The notes: a model not told the origin generated them from the sequence alone. Shown: positions 46,087-56,075, numbered from the stretch's first letter. The stretch: DNA of 64,000 nucleotides from Sphingopyxis sp. L1A2A (GCF_005502465.1 NZ_SCOT01000004.1:1-64000); one strand, 5' to 3'. Translations and numbers: made by a program.

Positions 46087-47258
46087 GCTGCGCGCCTTTC
46101 GAAACCCATTATTTCCCGATAATATTCCCATCTCGGAAGATTTCCGCTCTCGTCGTTCTGAAGGAACTCGTCCTCGATCTTCTCTTTGTCACGGACACCT
46201 TTTTGAAAGATGGCCGCGCCGGGCGTGTGGTTCCCGATATGAATCCGGTGAAAAATCGACGCGTCTTCCATGCTGATCAGGCCGCTCGGACCCAAGAGGT
46301 TCGAACTTTGGCGCAAGCGGTGCCGCACCATCTCCTCATCGTCATCGGCATGCGCGAAATAAGCGTAATGCACTTCGACCCGCTCATGATCGATGGGCGT
46401 CGCGAACCGCAGGTTGATAACGTCCAAATGCTTCGTTGCAACGAAGGTCGGAAAGAGGCTGACGATCCGGGATCCGACGGAGGGGTCCTGCCCCTTGAAC
46501 TCGATGATCGACGGATCTTCGAGCATCGTATCGCCACGGGCAACCGACAGCTCGGATTCAAAGCCTATATGGCCCCGTTTCGTGCTGGTGAACTGGCGCC
46601 CCTTACCGCCCTGCCAGTTTAGGAGATTGAAGGCCTGGTGCAGGAGCGGTGCATGATAGCCGTCATTGTCGGTATAGGACTTCCAGTTCGTGTTGTACCG
46701 GACCTTCTGGTAGCCGAGCAGCTTGAGGCGGCCGTCCCCCCCCACGAGCTCGCGGAGCGTTTCCACGATCGATCCGAGGCATTCGAGAAGGGGTTCGGTT
46801 CGAGCGGACATGGTGACGAACACGACGCCGTAGACGCTCTCCATCCGGGGTTGGGCCAAGGGATAGTCGGAGCGGTTGAAGCCAGGCACGAACTCGCGCT
46901 GGTTCGGACACCCGACCAGGTCCCCCCGCGTGCTGAACAGCCAGCGATGATATGGGCATTCGAATTCCTGCTTGTTACCCATCGGAGCGGTTTCGAGCTG
47001 GTTCCCGCGGTGCGAGCAGGCGTTGAAGAAGGCGCGAACGATACCATCATCGCCGCGCGCGATCAGCAGGGGAATACCGGCGAGACGAAACGTCTTGAAA
47101 TCCCCCCGTTCCGGGATCTCGCTCTCATGGCAAACCGGATGCCACTCCTCGCCATGAAAAATGCGCTGCAGTTCGGTGTCGTAAACGTCCTTGCGTACAA
47201 AAACTTCCTTCGGAATCTCATTGAAATTGTGAGGCCAGTCCAAATCTAGCTTCGTCAT
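46083..47258 (-). CDS. Rieske ring-hydroxylating dioxygenase, alpha subunit (TphA2-like group)
   Basis: A 391-residue oxygenase subunit. The Rieske [2Fe-2S] ligands are Cys81/His83 in NACSHRG and Cys101/His104 in FECPYHRW. The mononuclear iron ligands include His202 and His207 in [10 protein letters not shown], with the bridging Asp199. The [21 protein letters not shown] and [14 protein letters not shown] segments recall the TphA2/salicylate-hydroxylase group more than BenA, suggesting a carboxylated or ortho-hydroxylated ring substrate. It hydroxylates an aromatic acid using an electron chain encoded elsewhere. The start at 47258 has GGAGG 7 bases upstream. Confidence 0.93.
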   Translation of the reverse strand: MTKLDLDWPHNFNEIPKEVFVRKDVYDTELQRIFHGEEWHPVCHESEIPERGDFKTFRLAGIPLLIARGDDGIVRAFFNACSHRGNQLETAPMGNKQEFECPYHRWLFSTRGDLVGCPNQREFVPGFNRSDYPLAQPRMESVYGVVFVTMSARTEPLLECLGSIVETLRELVGGDGRLKLLGYQKVRYNTNWKSYTDNDGYHAPLLHQAFNLLNWQGGKGRQFTSTKRGHIGFESELSVARGDTMLEDPSIIEFKGQDPSVGSRIVSLFPTFVATKHLDVINLRFATPIDHERVEVHYAYFAHADDDEEMVRHRLRQSSNLLGPSGLISMEDASIFHRIHIGNHTPGAAIFQKGVRDKEKIEDEFLQNDESGNLPRWEYYREIMGFERRAA

Positions 47259-48274
47259 GGGATTGCCTCCAATGATAATGGCGTGGATTGCTCGCGTTCC
47301 AGCTCGCGTCCCAGATCGGCCCACATCGTGCCGGATTTGCGCGCCCCGGCCAGAAACGGCTCGGGTACGAGATGATAGGGCGGCCGAACTGGTCCCGCTT
47401 TCATCCACCCTGCAGCGTCCATTCGGGCCTTCTCGAGGCCGATGTTATACGTTGAAAATTCCTTGAAGCTCCCATTCGGGAACAGGGGCGCGGCGGTGGG
47501 GCCCAGACGCGCCTGCAGCGCCCGCGCGGCCGCCCAGTCGCCGCTTGCCCTCGCCTTCGCGACAATATCGCGCAAACTCGTCGTCACGAGCGGATGGCAA
47601 ACGGCGCCACTGGACCAGAAGGCATCGATCTCGTCGACCATCCGCGCCGCCGCATAATAATCGAAATCGATGGGGAGTAGCTTGATATTGCCCTTCACGG
47701 CCGCGAGATCGGCCAGCAGCGTACCGACCCCGATATATTTCGCGGTCACGACCTGGGGAATTTCCGCGACCTGCGCCCAGAATGCCCGCGGAAAATCGAA
47801 CTTGAACGCTTCGGGGTTGGCGTAAATGGCGATATTCATTTCGGGGACGGCCTCGGCGACGTCGCGATAGAATTGCACGGAAACGTCGAGCGCGGGCGCG
47901 CACCACATCGGAATGCCAAGCATGGTCCCGTCGGCGCCAAGCGCAAGCGCTTCCCGGGTCAGGGCGATCGTATCGCGCGTGTTAAGGCAGGTCGTGCCCA
48001 CGAACACGGGAACGCGGCCGCCGGCCGCATCGACAATCGCTCGCATATAATCGAGCTTTTCGCCGTGGGTGAGCGTTGCCGCCTCTCCCAAAGTTCCCAT
48101 GCTGAGAATGCCGTCAATTCCAGCGTCGATCAGCCCGTTCACCACCCGCGCGGCTTCATCCAGGTCGACCGTGTTCTCTGAGCGCCAGTCCGAGGCGTTT
48201 TCGGTAGCGGGCGTCGGCACGATGGCCCAGGCGCCTTTGATATCATCGGGTCGGAGCAGCCGGCTGCGCATCAT
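47255..48274 (-). CDS. Hydratase-aldolase of the NahE/PhdJ type (DapA superfamily)
   Basis: A 339-residue pyruvate-dependent class I aldolase. The N-terminus [20 protein letters not shown] with [19 protein letters not shown] is characteristic of trans-o-hydroxybenzylidenepyruvate hydratase-aldolases rather than Dap[16 protein letters not shown] holds the GTxGE motif, and the Schiff-base lysine sits in [12 protein letters not shown]. It should split an aryl-substituted 2-oxo-butenoate (for example from an extradiol-cleaved bicyclic) to pyruvate and an aryl aldehyde. Its stop overlaps the Rieske alpha start by 4 bp. Confidence 0.9.
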   Translation of the reverse strand: MMRSRLLRPDDIKGAWAIVPTPATENASDWRSENTVDLDEAARVVNGLIDAGIDGILSMGTLGEAATLTHGEKLDYMRAIVDAAGGRVPVFVGTTCLNTRDTIALTREALALGADGTMLGIPMWCAPALDVSVQFYRDVAEAVPEMNIAIYANPEAFKFDFPRAFWAQVAEIPQVVTAKYIGVGTLLADLAAVKGNIKLLPIDFDYYAAARMVDEIDAFWSSGAVCHPLVTTSLRDIVAKARASGDWAAARALQARLGPTAAPLFPNGSFKEFSTYNIGLEKARMDAAGWMKAGPVRPPYHLVPEPFLAGARKSGTMWADLGRELEREQSTPLSLEAIP

Positions 48275-48323
48275 CCCTCTCCTTTTGGACCTGCAGAATC
48301 ACGGCCCTTTCGTTGTTCATAGT

Positions 48324-48335
48324 GTAATGCATTAC
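48324..48335. promoter_or_regulatory. GTAATGCATTAC palindrome in a divergent promoter
   Basis: A perfect 12-base palindrome upstream of the NahE-like gene and in the gap shared with the divergent dehydrogenase gene. It resembles the island operator core but with ATGCAT at the centre. Confidence 0.5.
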
Positions 48336-48420
48336 TCCTTGTGTTTGCAAGCTGCGACATGTAATTCCTGAATCAACCATTGCGTAACAATTCTATCCAG
48401 TTGATATTTATCAATTTTAG

Positions 48421-48428
48421 TTGCGCAA
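48421..48428. promoter_or_regulatory. TTGCGCAA palindrome before the SDR gene
   Basis: A perfect 8-base palindrome 17 bases before the dehydrogenase ATG, overlapping the leader. CATTGCGTAA at 48378-48387 is a related half-site. A bound regulator here would block the ribosome-binding region or early transcript. Confidence 0.4.
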
Positions 48429-48444
48429 TAATGGAGAGCTCACG

Positions 48445-49230
48445 ATGATTTCCTCCGGGCGATATGCCGATAAAATTGCCGTGGTTACGGGCGGAGCCCA
48501 AGGCATCGGATTGGCGGTTGCGACCCGAATGGCCCGGGAAGGCGCGACAGTGACCATCGCTGACCGCGCCGAGGACGCCACGATGGCGGCCGTTGCGGGC
48601 CTTCGTTCCGACGGGCTCGACGCTTATGGTGAAATTCACGACCTTGAGAAAAGAGACGGCGCCTGTTCGCTTTACGGGAATGTGATCGAGCGGCATGGGC
48701 GCGTCGATGTCGCGGTCCATAATGTCGGCGGCACGATCTGGGCCAAGCCCTTCTGGGACTATTGCGCGGAGGAGATAGAGGCTGAGATCAACCGTTCGCT
48801 CTGGCCTACGATCTGGTGCTGTCATGCCGTGCTCCCGCATCTTTTGGCGGCGGGCCAGGGTGCGATCGTCAACGTCGGCTCGGTCGCGACGCGTGGGATC
48901 AACCGCTTGCCCTATGCCGCAGCGAAGGGCGGCGTTGCTGCGCTGACCGTGGCGCTTGCCCAGGATCTCGAAGACAGGCCCATTCGGGTCAATTGCGTGG
49001 CGCCAGGCGGCGTGAACGTCACGAGAGTCACACCCAGAAATCCGGCCGAGCCCACCGAGGCAGACAAGGCAGGGTTCGAGGCTGTCGTAAGGCAGACGCT
49101 GCGCGATACCCCGATGGCGCGCTTTGGCGAGGTCGACGAGATAGCTGCCGCCATCTGTTTTCTCGGCGCCCCCGAGGCCTCCTACATCACCGGACAGACG
49201 CTCTATGTTGCCGGAGGCGGGATAGGCTGA
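48445..49230 (+). CDS. cis-Dihydrodiol dehydrogenase (BenD-like SDR)
   Basis: A 261-residue short-chain dehydrogenase. It has the cofactor loop VVTGGAQGIGLAVATRM, NVGGTIWAKPFWDY, the catalytic Ser in VNVGSVATRG and the YAAAKGG Tyr-x3-Lys pair, and the closing YITGQTLYVAGGGIG. This pattern matches BenD/XylL/CmtB, which rearomatise carboxylated cis-dihydrodiols to catechols. It probably serves one of the Rieske oxygenases. The start at 48445 is preceded by GGAGAG. It is convergent with the reductase gene 11 bases away. Confidence 0.9.
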   Translation: MISSGRYADKIAVVTGGAQGIGLAVATRMAREGATVTIADRAEDATMAAVAGLRSDGLDAYGEIHDLEKRDGACSLYGNVIERHGRVDVAVHNVGGTIWAKPFWDYCAEEIEAEINRSLWPTIWCCHAVLPHLLAAGQGAIVNVGSVATRGINRLPYAAAKGGVAALTVALAQDLEDRPIRVNCVAPGGVNVTRVTPRNPAEPTEADKAGFEAVVRQTLRDTPMARFGEVDEIAAAICFLGAPEASYITGQTLYVAGGGIG

Positions 49231-49241
49231 AGTTCGGGGAC

Positions 49242-50474
49242 CTAGGAAGCAGACTTCTTCAATATTTCGCGCAGCGGGACATCGACATCGGCCAACTCCG
49301 CCGGTCCGACGCGCGCGCGGCGTTCGACAAGGCGCTTGGCGACTCCCATATCTGCCGACCGGTTCGCGGTCAGCGCGCCCATGACGAGATCTCCTGCGAG
49401 GAAGAATGCGCAAAAGGCATCATCCTCCACCCTCCCGCGCATGATGAGCTGCTGCTGCGCGTCGATGCGCCCGGTCACTTGTATGTTCAGATCATATTGG
49501 TCGCTCCAGAACCAGCACGGGCGGCAATATTCGACGGGTTGACCGAGCATGGCGGCCGCTGCAGCTGCGCCCTGCTCGGCTGCATTCTGATAGGTCTCCA
49601 TTCGCACGCGGCCGCCGAAGAAGTCGGGTTGCTCGGCGACGTCGCCCGCGGCGAAGATGACGGGATTGCTGGTACGGCATTGCGCGTCGACTACGATCCC
49701 ATTGCCGACGATCAGGCCGGCATCCGCTGCCAGTTCGACGGCCGGGACGATCCCGATACCCACAACAACTGCGTCGCAGGCAAGTTCTTCGCCATCATCG
49801 AGCTCGACGGCGCAGACTTTCGCGCCGCTCAGGCGAAGACCTTTGACCGATCGGCCGTAGAGCGCACGAACGCCCTGCATCCGGTGATGCTCGCCGAGCC
49901 AAGCTCCAAAATGGTCCCCGAGTGCCCGGATCATCGGCGAAGCGAACGGCTCAACAGCGGTAACATTGCAGCCCATTCGCCGCGCGCTGGCAGCAACCTC
50001 GGCGCCGATGACGCCCATTCCGATGATCACGATCTGCGCGCCGGGCCGCAGATCGGCGGCAAGGCCGGCGGCGTCGCCAAGGGTGCGAAGATGGTGCACA
50101 TTGGCAGCCTCGGCCCCTGGCAAAGGCAGGCGGCGAGCGGCGCCGCCCGTTGCCAGGAGAATGCGGTCCGCCTGAACCGCTTCGCCGGACGCGAGCCTCA
50201 GCGCGCCGGCGCGCAGGTCGATCGCCGTTGTTCGCACGCCCAGGCGGAGCTCGACCTTGTTCGAGGCGTACCAATGCTCGTCATGAAGATAGAAGCTTCC
50301 AGAAGGCGTTCCGCCTTCCCACAGAAACTCCTTCGAAAGCGGCGGCCGTTCGTAAGGGCGCCACGGCTCCTCGCCGATGAGATGAATATGGCCGTCATAA
50401 CCTGCGCTGCGCAGTGATTCCGCCGCCCTTGCGCCGGCCATGTTTGCGCCGACGACCGCAATGCTATTGATCAC
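49242..50474 (-). CDS. Rieske dioxygenase ferredoxin reductase (BphA4-type)
   Basis: A 410-residue FAD/NADH ferredoxin reductase. FAD-binding fold: SIAVVGANMAGARAAESLR, then ERPPLSKEFLWEG. NAD-binding fold: IVIIGMGVIGAEVAASARRMG. The closing FAD motif is VIFAAGDVAEQPD. Reductases of this type pass electrons through a Rieske-type or plant-type ferredoxin to ring-hydroxylating oxygenases. It is the only reductase seen in the window, so both Rieske oxygenases may depend on it. It is the last gene of the long leftward array. Confidence 0.93.
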   Translation of the reverse strand: MINSIAVVGANMAGARAAESLRSAGYDGHIHLIGEEPWRPYERPPLSKEFLWEGGTPSGSFYLHDEHWYASNKVELRLGVRTTAIDLRAGALRLASGEAVQADRILLATGGAARRLPLPGAEAANVHHLRTLGDAAGLAADLRPGAQIVIIGMGVIGAEVAASARRMGCNVTAVEPFASPMIRALGDHFGAWLGEHHRMQGVRALYGRSVKGLRLSGAKVCAVELDDGEELACDAVVVGIGIVPAVELAADAGLIVGNGIVVDAQCRTSNPVIFAAGDVAEQPDFFGGRVRMETYQNAAEQGAAAAAAMLGQPVEYCRPCWFWSDQYDLNIQVTGRIDAQQQLIMRGRVEDDAFCAFFLAGDLVMGALTANRSADMGVAKRLVERRARVGPAELADVDVPLREILKKSAS

Positions 50475-50485
50475 TATTGGTCACC

Positions 50486-51991
50486 CTATTGATCGAACAT
50501 TCCAAGCTTGCCCTCGTCGAGGTTCACGATCACCGACTTCGTCTGGGTATAGTGGTTGAGCACCTCGTGACTAAACTCCCGGCCAAACCCGCTCTGCTTG
50601 TATCCGCCGAGCGGCATGTTTGGTTTGAGGTTATAATATCGGTTGATCCATACCGTCCCGGTTTCAAGCTTCCTTGCAATGCGATGCGCGCGCGCGAGGT
50701 CGCGGGTCCACACGCCGCCGGCGAGGCCGAAGCTCGTGTCATTGGCACGCGCCATCATCTCGTCCTCGTCGCGCCAGCTTTGCACTGTGGTAACAGGACC
50801 GAAGATCTCTTCTTGCGCAATTCGCATGTCGTTTGCGACCTTGGTGAAGATTGTCGGCTGGACGAAATGCCCTTTCGCGAGCCCGGCATCCGCCGAACGC
50901 GCGCCGCCGGCAAAGACCGTCGCCCCTTCCTCGATCGCGAGCGCGAGGTAGGATTCGATCTTCTCCATTTGCATAGTCGAAGCCTGCGCTCCGAGCTGCG
51001 TGGCAGGGTCCAGCGGATCGCCCTGCCTGATGTTGCCGAGCGCATCACGAAATTTCTCGAGAAACTCTTCCTCTATTGCCTCGTGAAGGAAGAGGCGCGA
51101 CCCGGCGAGGCACACCTCGCCCTTGTTAAGGACGGTCGACATCGTTGCGCTCTCGACAGCCGCGTCGATATCGGCATCGGCACAAATGATGTGCGCCGAT
51201 TTTCCGCCGAGTTCGAGCGTCTGCGGAATGATATTCGCCGAGGCATATTGGATCACGCGGCGCGCGGTCGCGACCGATCCCGTGAAAGCGACTTTGCGCA
51301 CGTCGGGATGGGTTACGAGCGCCTCTCCGACGTCGGCCCCATAACCCGTGACGACATTCACCACACCCGGCGGCAGAATATCGGCCATCTCCACGAAAAA
51401 TTCGAGCACCGAGAGGCATACCGTTTCGGCCGGCTTCAATACCACCGTATTGCCCGCCGCCAGAGCCGGCGCGATTTTGCACGCCATCATGAGCAGGGGA
51501 ACATTCCACGGTATGATCTGGGCGCAGACGCCCAGCGGCTCGCGGTGCACGATGCCGATCGCATCGGGAAAGTCCAGCGTCTGGCCATGCAGGCCGTAGG
51601 CGGCACCCGCGAAGAGTTCGAACTGGCCGATCGCGTTGGGCAGGTCGAAATACAGCGACTCGCGGATGGGCTTACCGTTGTTCAGCGTTTCGAGGACGGC
51701 ATATTCTTCAAGGCGCGCCTTGAGGCGGCGCGCAATTTCGTAAAGAAGGTCCTGCCGCTCCGCCGCGCTGCTCTGGGACCATGCGGGAAAGGCCGCTTTT
51801 GCCGCCGCCACGGCCCGACCAACATCGGCGGCGTTCCCAGCTTGAATTCGGGCGAGCGTCTCACCCGTAGCAGGGTTGAGCAGCGCGATTGTCTTGCCGC
51901 TGGCGCCCCCGACCCATTCTCCGCCAATCAGATGGCCATATTCGTCGCGAATGCCATAGTTGCTTTCAATCGCCTTCAGATTTGTCGACAT
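50486..51991 (-). CDS. Aldehyde dehydrogenase (NAD type)
   Basis: A 501-residue aldehyde dehydrogenase: PWNVPLLMMACKIAPALAAGN, FTGSVATARR, catalytic glutamate in TLELGGKSAHII, cysteine in NKGEVCLAGSR, and FGREFSHEVLNHYTQTKSV at the end. It differs clearly from the vanillin-type enzyme at 38540-40003 and from the hydroxymuconic semialdehyde dehydrogenase at 56072-57583. It could oxidise the aryl aldehyde released by the NahE-like aldolase. The real start is the ATG at 51991 (MSTNLK); the frame is open upstream through the ferredoxin gene, which is on the same strand. Confidence 0.92.
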   Translation of the reverse strand: MSTNLKAIESNYGIRDEYGHLIGGEWVGGASGKTIALLNPATGETLARIQAGNAADVGRAVAAAKAAFPAWSQSSAAERQDLLYEIARRLKARLEEYAVLETLNNGKPIRESLYFDLPNAIGQFELFAGAAYGLHGQTLDFPDAIGIVHREPLGVCAQIIPWNVPLLMMACKIAPALAAGNTVVLKPAETVCLSVLEFFVEMADILPPGVVNVVTGYGADVGEALVTHPDVRKVAFTGSVATARRVIQYASANIIPQTLELGGKSAHIICADADIDAAVESATMSTVLNKGEVCLAGSRLFLHEAIEEEFLEKFRDALGNIRQGDPLDPATQLGAQASTMQMEKIESYLALAIEEGATVFAGGARSADAGLAKGHFVQPTIFTKVANDMRIAQEEIFGPVTTVQSWRDEDEMMARANDTSFGLAGGVWTRDLARAHRIARKLETGTVWINRYYNLKPNMPLGGYKQSGFGREFSHEVLNHYTQTKSVIVNLDEGKLGMFDQ

Positions 51992-52005
51992 GTCGCTTCT
52001 CCACC

Positions 52006-52284
52006 TTATTCCACAACTTCGATCGTCAGACGACCGAGAGGATAGAGCCGGCAAGCAAGGGCATAACCCGCCTGGAGCTCCGCGTCCGATACATGCGCCT
52101 TGCTCATCTTGCCGAGCCGATGCGCGCCTTCGATAACCCGTACCCGGCAGATTCCGCAGCCGCCGCCCCGGCATCCGACGCCGATGTCGCTCGCTCCGCT
52201 GCGCTCCATGGCAACGAGCACGCGCTCCCCGTCCGGGCATGGAAAGGCGCTGCCTCCCACGATTTCCACGAGATGCGGGCGCAT
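52006..52284 (-). CDS. xylT: XylT-like [2Fe-2S] ferredoxin
   Basis: A 92-residue plant-type ferredoxin. The cluster motif is VGCRGGGCGICRVRV with a distal cysteine in YALACRLYP. The layout CRGGGCGxCRVRV…G.MS..HV closely matches XylT/DmpQ, which re-reduces the iron of oxidised catechol 2,3-dioxygenase. It lies in the meta-pathway array six genes after the C23O gene. It could also carry electrons from the nearby reductase to a Rieske oxygenase, but it lacks the Rieske-type CxH motif. Confidence 0.88.
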   Translation of the reverse strand: MRPHLVEIVGGSAFPCPDGERVLVAMERSGASDIGVGCRGGGCGICRVRVIEGAHRLGKMSKAHVSDAELQAGYALACRLYPLGRLTIEVVE

Positions 52285-52289
52285 AGCGA

Positions 52290-52496
52290 CTATCCCCCGG
52301 ACTCGCGCGCGCGCCGCGCGGCGAACGACTGGCCGCCAACTGCGAAATGTGCTGCGGGAACCTCACGCAGGATGACGCGAACCGACTCGATCGGCGCCCC
52401 GACGGCGGATACGGCGGCGTCGGTCAGCGCCGCGACGAGAGCTTCCTTCGCCTCCGGCGTTCGTCCCTCGAGCAAGGTGACCTCGATAATCGGCAT
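52290..52496 (-). CDS. xylH: 4-Oxalocrotonate tautomerase
   Basis: A 68-residue protein that begins [17 protein letters not shown], so that after Met removal Pro1 is the catalytic base, as in XylH/DmpI. The VRVILREVPAAHFAVGG segment supplies the usual arginines and the aromatic residue. It converts 2-hydroxymuconate (4-oxalocrotonate enol) to the keto form for the following decarboxylase. Its start overlaps the decarboxylase stop. The small size is normal for the family. Confidence 0.92.
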   Translation of the reverse strand: MPIIEVTLLEGRTPEAKEALVAALTDAAVSAVGAPIESVRVILREVPAAHFAVGGQSFAARRARESGG

Positions 52497-53266
52497 CAGG
52501 CATCAACCCTGATCGAAACTGATCCGAGATTCTGGACAGTCGTGCGGATCGACTGACCCTTGGCAAGGGTCGGAGCAGCTGTGATCCCGCCCGCCAGGAC
52601 GATATCCCCGGCCTCGATGCGCTCGCCGCCCTCCGACACCATGCGCGCGGCCGCAACGAGCGATCGTAGCGGATGCCCCAATATGGCGGCGCTGGACCCC
52701 ACTTCGACGACTTCGCCGTCGATTTCGAGAATGACCCCGAGATTCGAGATATCCTGGTGCGGGTCGTTCCAGCTTCCGACGACAAAGCCCGAGGAAGAAC
52801 TGTTGTCAGCGATGACATCGGCGAGCGCGAACTTGAAATTCTCGTATCGGCTGTCGATCACCTCCATCGCAGGCGCCACCGCGGCAACCGCGGCGAGCGC
52901 CTGGGCCATCGTAACCCTACCGGCGAGGGGAGCCGACATCAGGAAGGCGATTTCCGGCTCGATGCGTGGGTGGACGAAGTTAGCGAGCGCAAGGCTGCCC
53001 CCTTCCTCGATCAGCATCTTGTCGGTGAGTCGGCCCCAAGCCATCTGGTCGACGCCCACTTGTTGCATCTTGGCCCGGCTCGTGAGACCCATTTTGACGC
53101 CGACACGCCGCTCGCCGCGCTGGAGGCGACGATCGATGGACAGTCGCTGGATTTCATAAGCGTCCTCAACCGTCAGCTCGGGTCGGGCATGGGTCAACTG
53201 CGGCGTAGCCACGCGTTCGTGCGCGGCCCGGTCCAGGATTTCGGCCAGACTTGCCAAATCGCTCAT
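52496..53266 (-). CDS. xylI: 4-Oxalocrotonate decarboxylase
   Basis: A 256-residue member of the hydratase/decarboxylase family (DmpH/XylI). [38 protein letters not shown] (metal glutamates) and [26 protein letters not shown] fit this branch, with the YENF.F.L.DVIADN segment distinguishing it from the 2-hydroxypentadienoate hydratase at 55266-56075. It forms a complex with that hydratase in known systems. Overlaps the aldolase gene by 4 bp upstream and the tautomerase gene downstream. Confidence 0.92.
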   Translation of the reverse strand: MSDLASLAEILDRAAHERVATPQLTHARPELTVEDAYEIQRLSIDRRLQRGERRVGVKMGLTSRAKMQQVGVDQMAWGRLTDKMLIEEGGSLALANFVHPRIEPEIAFLMSAPLAGRVTMAQALAAVAAVAPAMEVIDSRYENFKFALADVIADNSSSSGFVVGSWNDPHQDISNLGVILEIDGEVVEVGSSAAILGHPLRSLVAAARMVSEGGERIEAGDIVLAGGITAAPTLAKGQSIRTTVQNLGSVSIRVDA

Positions 53267-54306
53267 TGCGACACCGCCAGTTCCTGGTCCCGAACGAGGT
53301 CGAGGGCGACATCGACGATCATATCTTCCTGGCCGCCGACCATCCGCCGCCTGCCGAGCTCGACCAGGATCTGGCGGGTATCGAGACCATATTGTTCGGC
53401 CGCCTTTTCGGCATGGCGCAGGAAACTGGAATAAACGCCTGCATAGCCCAAGCTGAGAGTCTCGCGATCGACGCGCACCGGGCGGTCCTGCAGTGGCCGC
53501 ACAATATCTTCCGCGGCGTCCATCAAGCCCATCACGTCGCACCCGTGCTTCCAGCCCTTGCGATCGGCGGCGGCGATGAAAACCTCGAGGGGGGCATTGC
53601 CCGCCCCGGCACCCATGCCGGCGAGACTGGCGTCGATGCGCACCGCGCCGGCCTGCGCCGCGACGATCGAGTTTGCGACGCCGAGCGAGAGATTGTGATG
53701 CGCATGCATCCCGCGCTGCGTTTCGGGCTTGAGGACCCGATCGTAAGCTTCGAAGCGGGTCCGGACGCCGTCCATGTCGAGGGCTCCGCCGCTGTCGGTT
53801 ACATAGATGCAATGGGCGCCATATCCCTCCATGAGCAAGGCTTGCTGCGCGAGCGCTTCGGGATCGATCATATGGCTCATCATCAGGAAGCCAGAGACGT
53901 CCATGCCGAGGTCCCGCGCAATCCCGATATGCTGCTTTGCAACGTCGGCTTCGGTGCAATGGGTAGCGACGCGCACCGAGCGGACGCCGAGACTGTGCGC
54001 GCGCCTCAGTTCCTCGACCGTTCCGATGCCCGGAACCAGAAGCGTCGTCAGCACCGCATGTTCGATGACATCAGCCGCTGCCTCGATCCACTCCCAATCG
54101 GTGTGGGCCCCAAACCCGTAATTAAAGGATGTCCCGTTGAGGCCGTCGCCATGCGAGACTTCGATGGCATCGACCCCGGCTGCGTCGAGCGCCTTTGCAA
54201 TGGCTCGCACGCTGTCGGTGCCATACATGTGAAGGATGGCATGCATCCCGTCGCGGAGCGTTACATCCTGGATGTAAAGCGACTGGCTGGATGGATCGAA
54301 GGTCAT
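53263..54306 (-). CDS. dmpG: 4-Hydroxy-2-oxovalerate aldolase
   Basis: A 347-residue DRE-TIM metallolyase that cleaves 4-hydroxy-2-oxovalerate to pyruvate and acetaldehyde. The N-terminal metal motif is [12 protein letters not shown] (RDG with Asp); the [20 protein letters not shown] histidines bind the metal. It works as a complex with the acylating acetaldehyde dehydrogenase, whose gene precedes it with a 4-bp overlap, so acetaldehyde is channelled. Length matches DmpG/XylK. Confidence 0.96.
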   Translation of the reverse strand: MTFDPSSQSLYIQDVTLRDGMHAILHMYGTDSVRAIAKALDAAGVDAIEVSHGDGLNGTSFNYGFGAHTDWEWIEAAADVIEHAVLTTLLVPGIGTVEELRRAHSLGVRSVRVATHCTEADVAKQHIGIARDLGMDVSGFLMMSHMIDPEALAQQALLMEGYGAHCIYVTDSGGALDMDGVRTRFEAYDRVLKPETQRGMHAHHNLSLGVANSIVAAQAGAVRIDASLAGMGAGAGNAPLEVFIAAADRKGWKHGCDVMGLMDAAEDIVRPLQDRPVRVDRETLSLGYAGVYSSFLRHAEKAAEQYGLDTRQILVELGRRRMVGGQEDMIVDVALDLVRDQELAVSQ

Positions 54307-55238
54307 GCTGCGATTCTCCCCGTCTGACGCACGAGGACTTCGGCGGCAGCCTTTGCCGCAGCGGTCATGATATCGAGGTTGCCGGCATATTTTGGCAAAT
54401 AGTCGCCGGCGCCTTCGACCTCGAGGAAGACGCTGGTCTTCATTCCTTCGAATTCGCCATAGCCCGGGATCTTTAGCGGCCGGTTCGATCCGAACCGTTC
54501 GAACTGAATGTCCTGCTTCAATCGATACCCTGGCACATAACGCTGGACCTCGGCGACCATCGCCTTGACGGCATCGCAGACCAAGCTCTCGTCAACCAAG
54601 TCGGTCAGGGTGAAGATCGTGTCGCGCATGATCATCGGCGGGTCGGCCGGATTGAGAATGATGATCGCGCGGCCTTTGGCCGCTCCCCCAACAACCTCGA
54701 TGCCCTTGGCCGTGGTGCGCGTGAACTCGTCGATATTGGCCCTTGTACCGGGTCCGGCCGACCGGGACGAAACCGACGCGACGATTTCCGCATAATGGAC
54801 CGGCGTGACGCTCGACACCGCAGCGACAATCGGGATCGTCGCCTGTCCGCCGCACGTGACCATATTGATATTGCGAGCGCCCGAGGAGACCGCTGCGTTG
54901 ACCGGCGGTACCACGAAAGGGCCGAGCGCGGCGGGCGTCAGATCGACGACAAGCTTTCCATCCGCTGCGAGGGCCTTGGCATGTTCGACATGCGCATAGG
55001 CTGAGGTCGCGTCGAAAACGAGCTCGATGTCAGGGTAATTCGTAAGCGCGCGCAGTCCATCGATACCTTCGTGGGTCGTGGTTACGCCGCGCGCGCGCGC
55101 CATCGCAAGGCCTTCGGAGGCGGGATCTATTCCTACCACAACGGCAAGTTCGAGTTCGCTCGAGCCCCGCAATATCTTGACCATGAGATCGGTGCCGATG
55201 TTGCCCGATCCGATGATCGCGCATTTCGTCTTCGCCAT
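54303..55238 (-). CDS. dmpF: Acetaldehyde dehydrogenase (acylating)
   Basis: A 311-residue enzyme making acetyl-CoA from acetaldehyde. The Rossmann motif is [18 protein letters not shown]; the catalytic cysteine lies in [18 protein letters not shown], and the later [17 protein letters not shown] is family-typical. Partner of the aldolase encoded directly downstream (4-bp overlap). Length matches DmpF/XylQ/MhpF. This pair finishes the meta pathway, giving pyruvate and acetyl-CoA. Confidence 0.96.
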   Translation of the reverse strand: MAKTKCAIIGSGNIGTDLMVKILRGSSELELAVVVGIDPASEGLAMARARGVTTTHEGIDGLRALTNYPDIELVFDATSAYAHVEHAKALAADGKLVVDLTPAALGPFVVPPVNAAVSSGARNINMVTCGGQATIPIVAAVSSVTPVHYAEIVASVSSRSAGPGTRANIDEFTRTTAKGIEVVGGAAKGRAIIILNPADPPMIMRDTIFTLTDLVDESLVCDAVKAMVAEVQRYVPGYRLKQDIQFERFGSNRPLKIPGYGEFEGMKTSVFLEVEGAGDYLPKYAGNLDIMTAAAKAAAEVLVRQTGRIAA

Positions 55239-55265
55239 CTCTTTATCCCTTTCCGGTTGATCGCC

Positions 55266-56075
55266 TCAGCTTGCAAACGCCGCTTTGACGGTCCCGACTC
55301 CATTGATTCTGGCCTCGACGACGTCGCCGGCCGCGACGGTTGCCATGGGTCCGAGAGCGCCCGACAGAAGAACATCTCCGGCAAGAAGCGGACGGCCTTC
55401 GCGTGCCATGACGCGCGCCAGCCACAAGGAGGCACTGATCGGGCTGCCAAGACAGGCGACGCCCGCGCCGACAGAAACAGGCTCGCCGCGGCATTCCATC
55501 ACCATCCCGCACGCGCGTAGGTCGAGCCCGTCGAGCTTGCGCGGAACGGCGCCAAGCACGAACAGACCGCTCGAAGCATTATCGGCGATGGTGTCCAAGA
55601 TCCGGATGTCCCAATTGGCGATGCGGCTGTCCACGACCTCGATCGCGGGCACGACATATTCGACCGCCCGGATCAGTTCGGCGATCGTAAGGTCGGGCTG
55701 AAGGAGGTCGCGCCCGACCACGATCGCGATTTCCGCTTCGACCTTTGGCTGGATGACCCGCCCGAGCCCGATCGGCTCGCCCTCGGGCACATCCATATCA
55801 GCGAAGAGCATGCCATAGTCGGGCTGGTCCACGCCGAGCTGCTTCTGGACCGCCCGCGAGGTAAGCCCGATCTTGCGTCCGACGAGACGGCGCCCCGAGG
55901 AGAGTGCGTGGCGGGTGTTCAATTCCTGCACCGCATAGGCCGCCGCGACGCCACCGCCGCTGAGGCTTTCGCGAAGCGGGGGGATCGGCGAGCGCTTTTC
56001 GGCCGCCGTTCGCAGGGCGATCGCTGCTTCTTCAATGATGTCAGGGTCAAGTGTATTTTGTTCGGACATGATCAT
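55266..56075 (-). CDS. dmpE: 2-Hydroxypenta-2,4-dienoate hydratase
   Basis: A 269-residue hydratase converting 2-hydroxypenta-2,4-dienoate to 4-hydroxy-2-oxovalerate. [42 protein letters not shown] (metal glutamates) and VVPAIEVVDSRIANWDIRILDTIADN are typical of DmpE/XylJ/MhpD. The ATG at 56075 overlaps the upstream dehydrogenase stop (ATGA); ATG at 56069 is an alternative. It lies immediately before the acetaldehyde dehydrogenase gene. Confidence 0.94.
   Translation of the reverse strand: MIMSEQNTLDPDIIEEAAIALRTAAEKRSPIPPLRESLSGGGVAAAYAVQELNTRHALSSGRRLVGRKIGLTSRAVQKQLGVDQPDYGMLFADMDVPEGEPIGLGRVIQPKVEAEIAIVVGRDLLQPDLTIAELIRAVEYVVPAIEVVDSRIANWDIRILDTIADNASSGLFVLGAVPRKLDGLDLRACGMVMECRGEPVSVGAGVACLGSPISASLWLARVMAREGRPLLAGDVLLSGALGPMATVAAGDVVEARINGVGTVKAAFAS

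Noticed and set aside
50477..52045. 522-codon open frame on the plus strand opposite the ALDH and ferredoxin genes
   Set aside because: It is antisense to a clear aldehyde dehydrogenase, is histidine/arginine-rich without motifs, and arises from high GC content.
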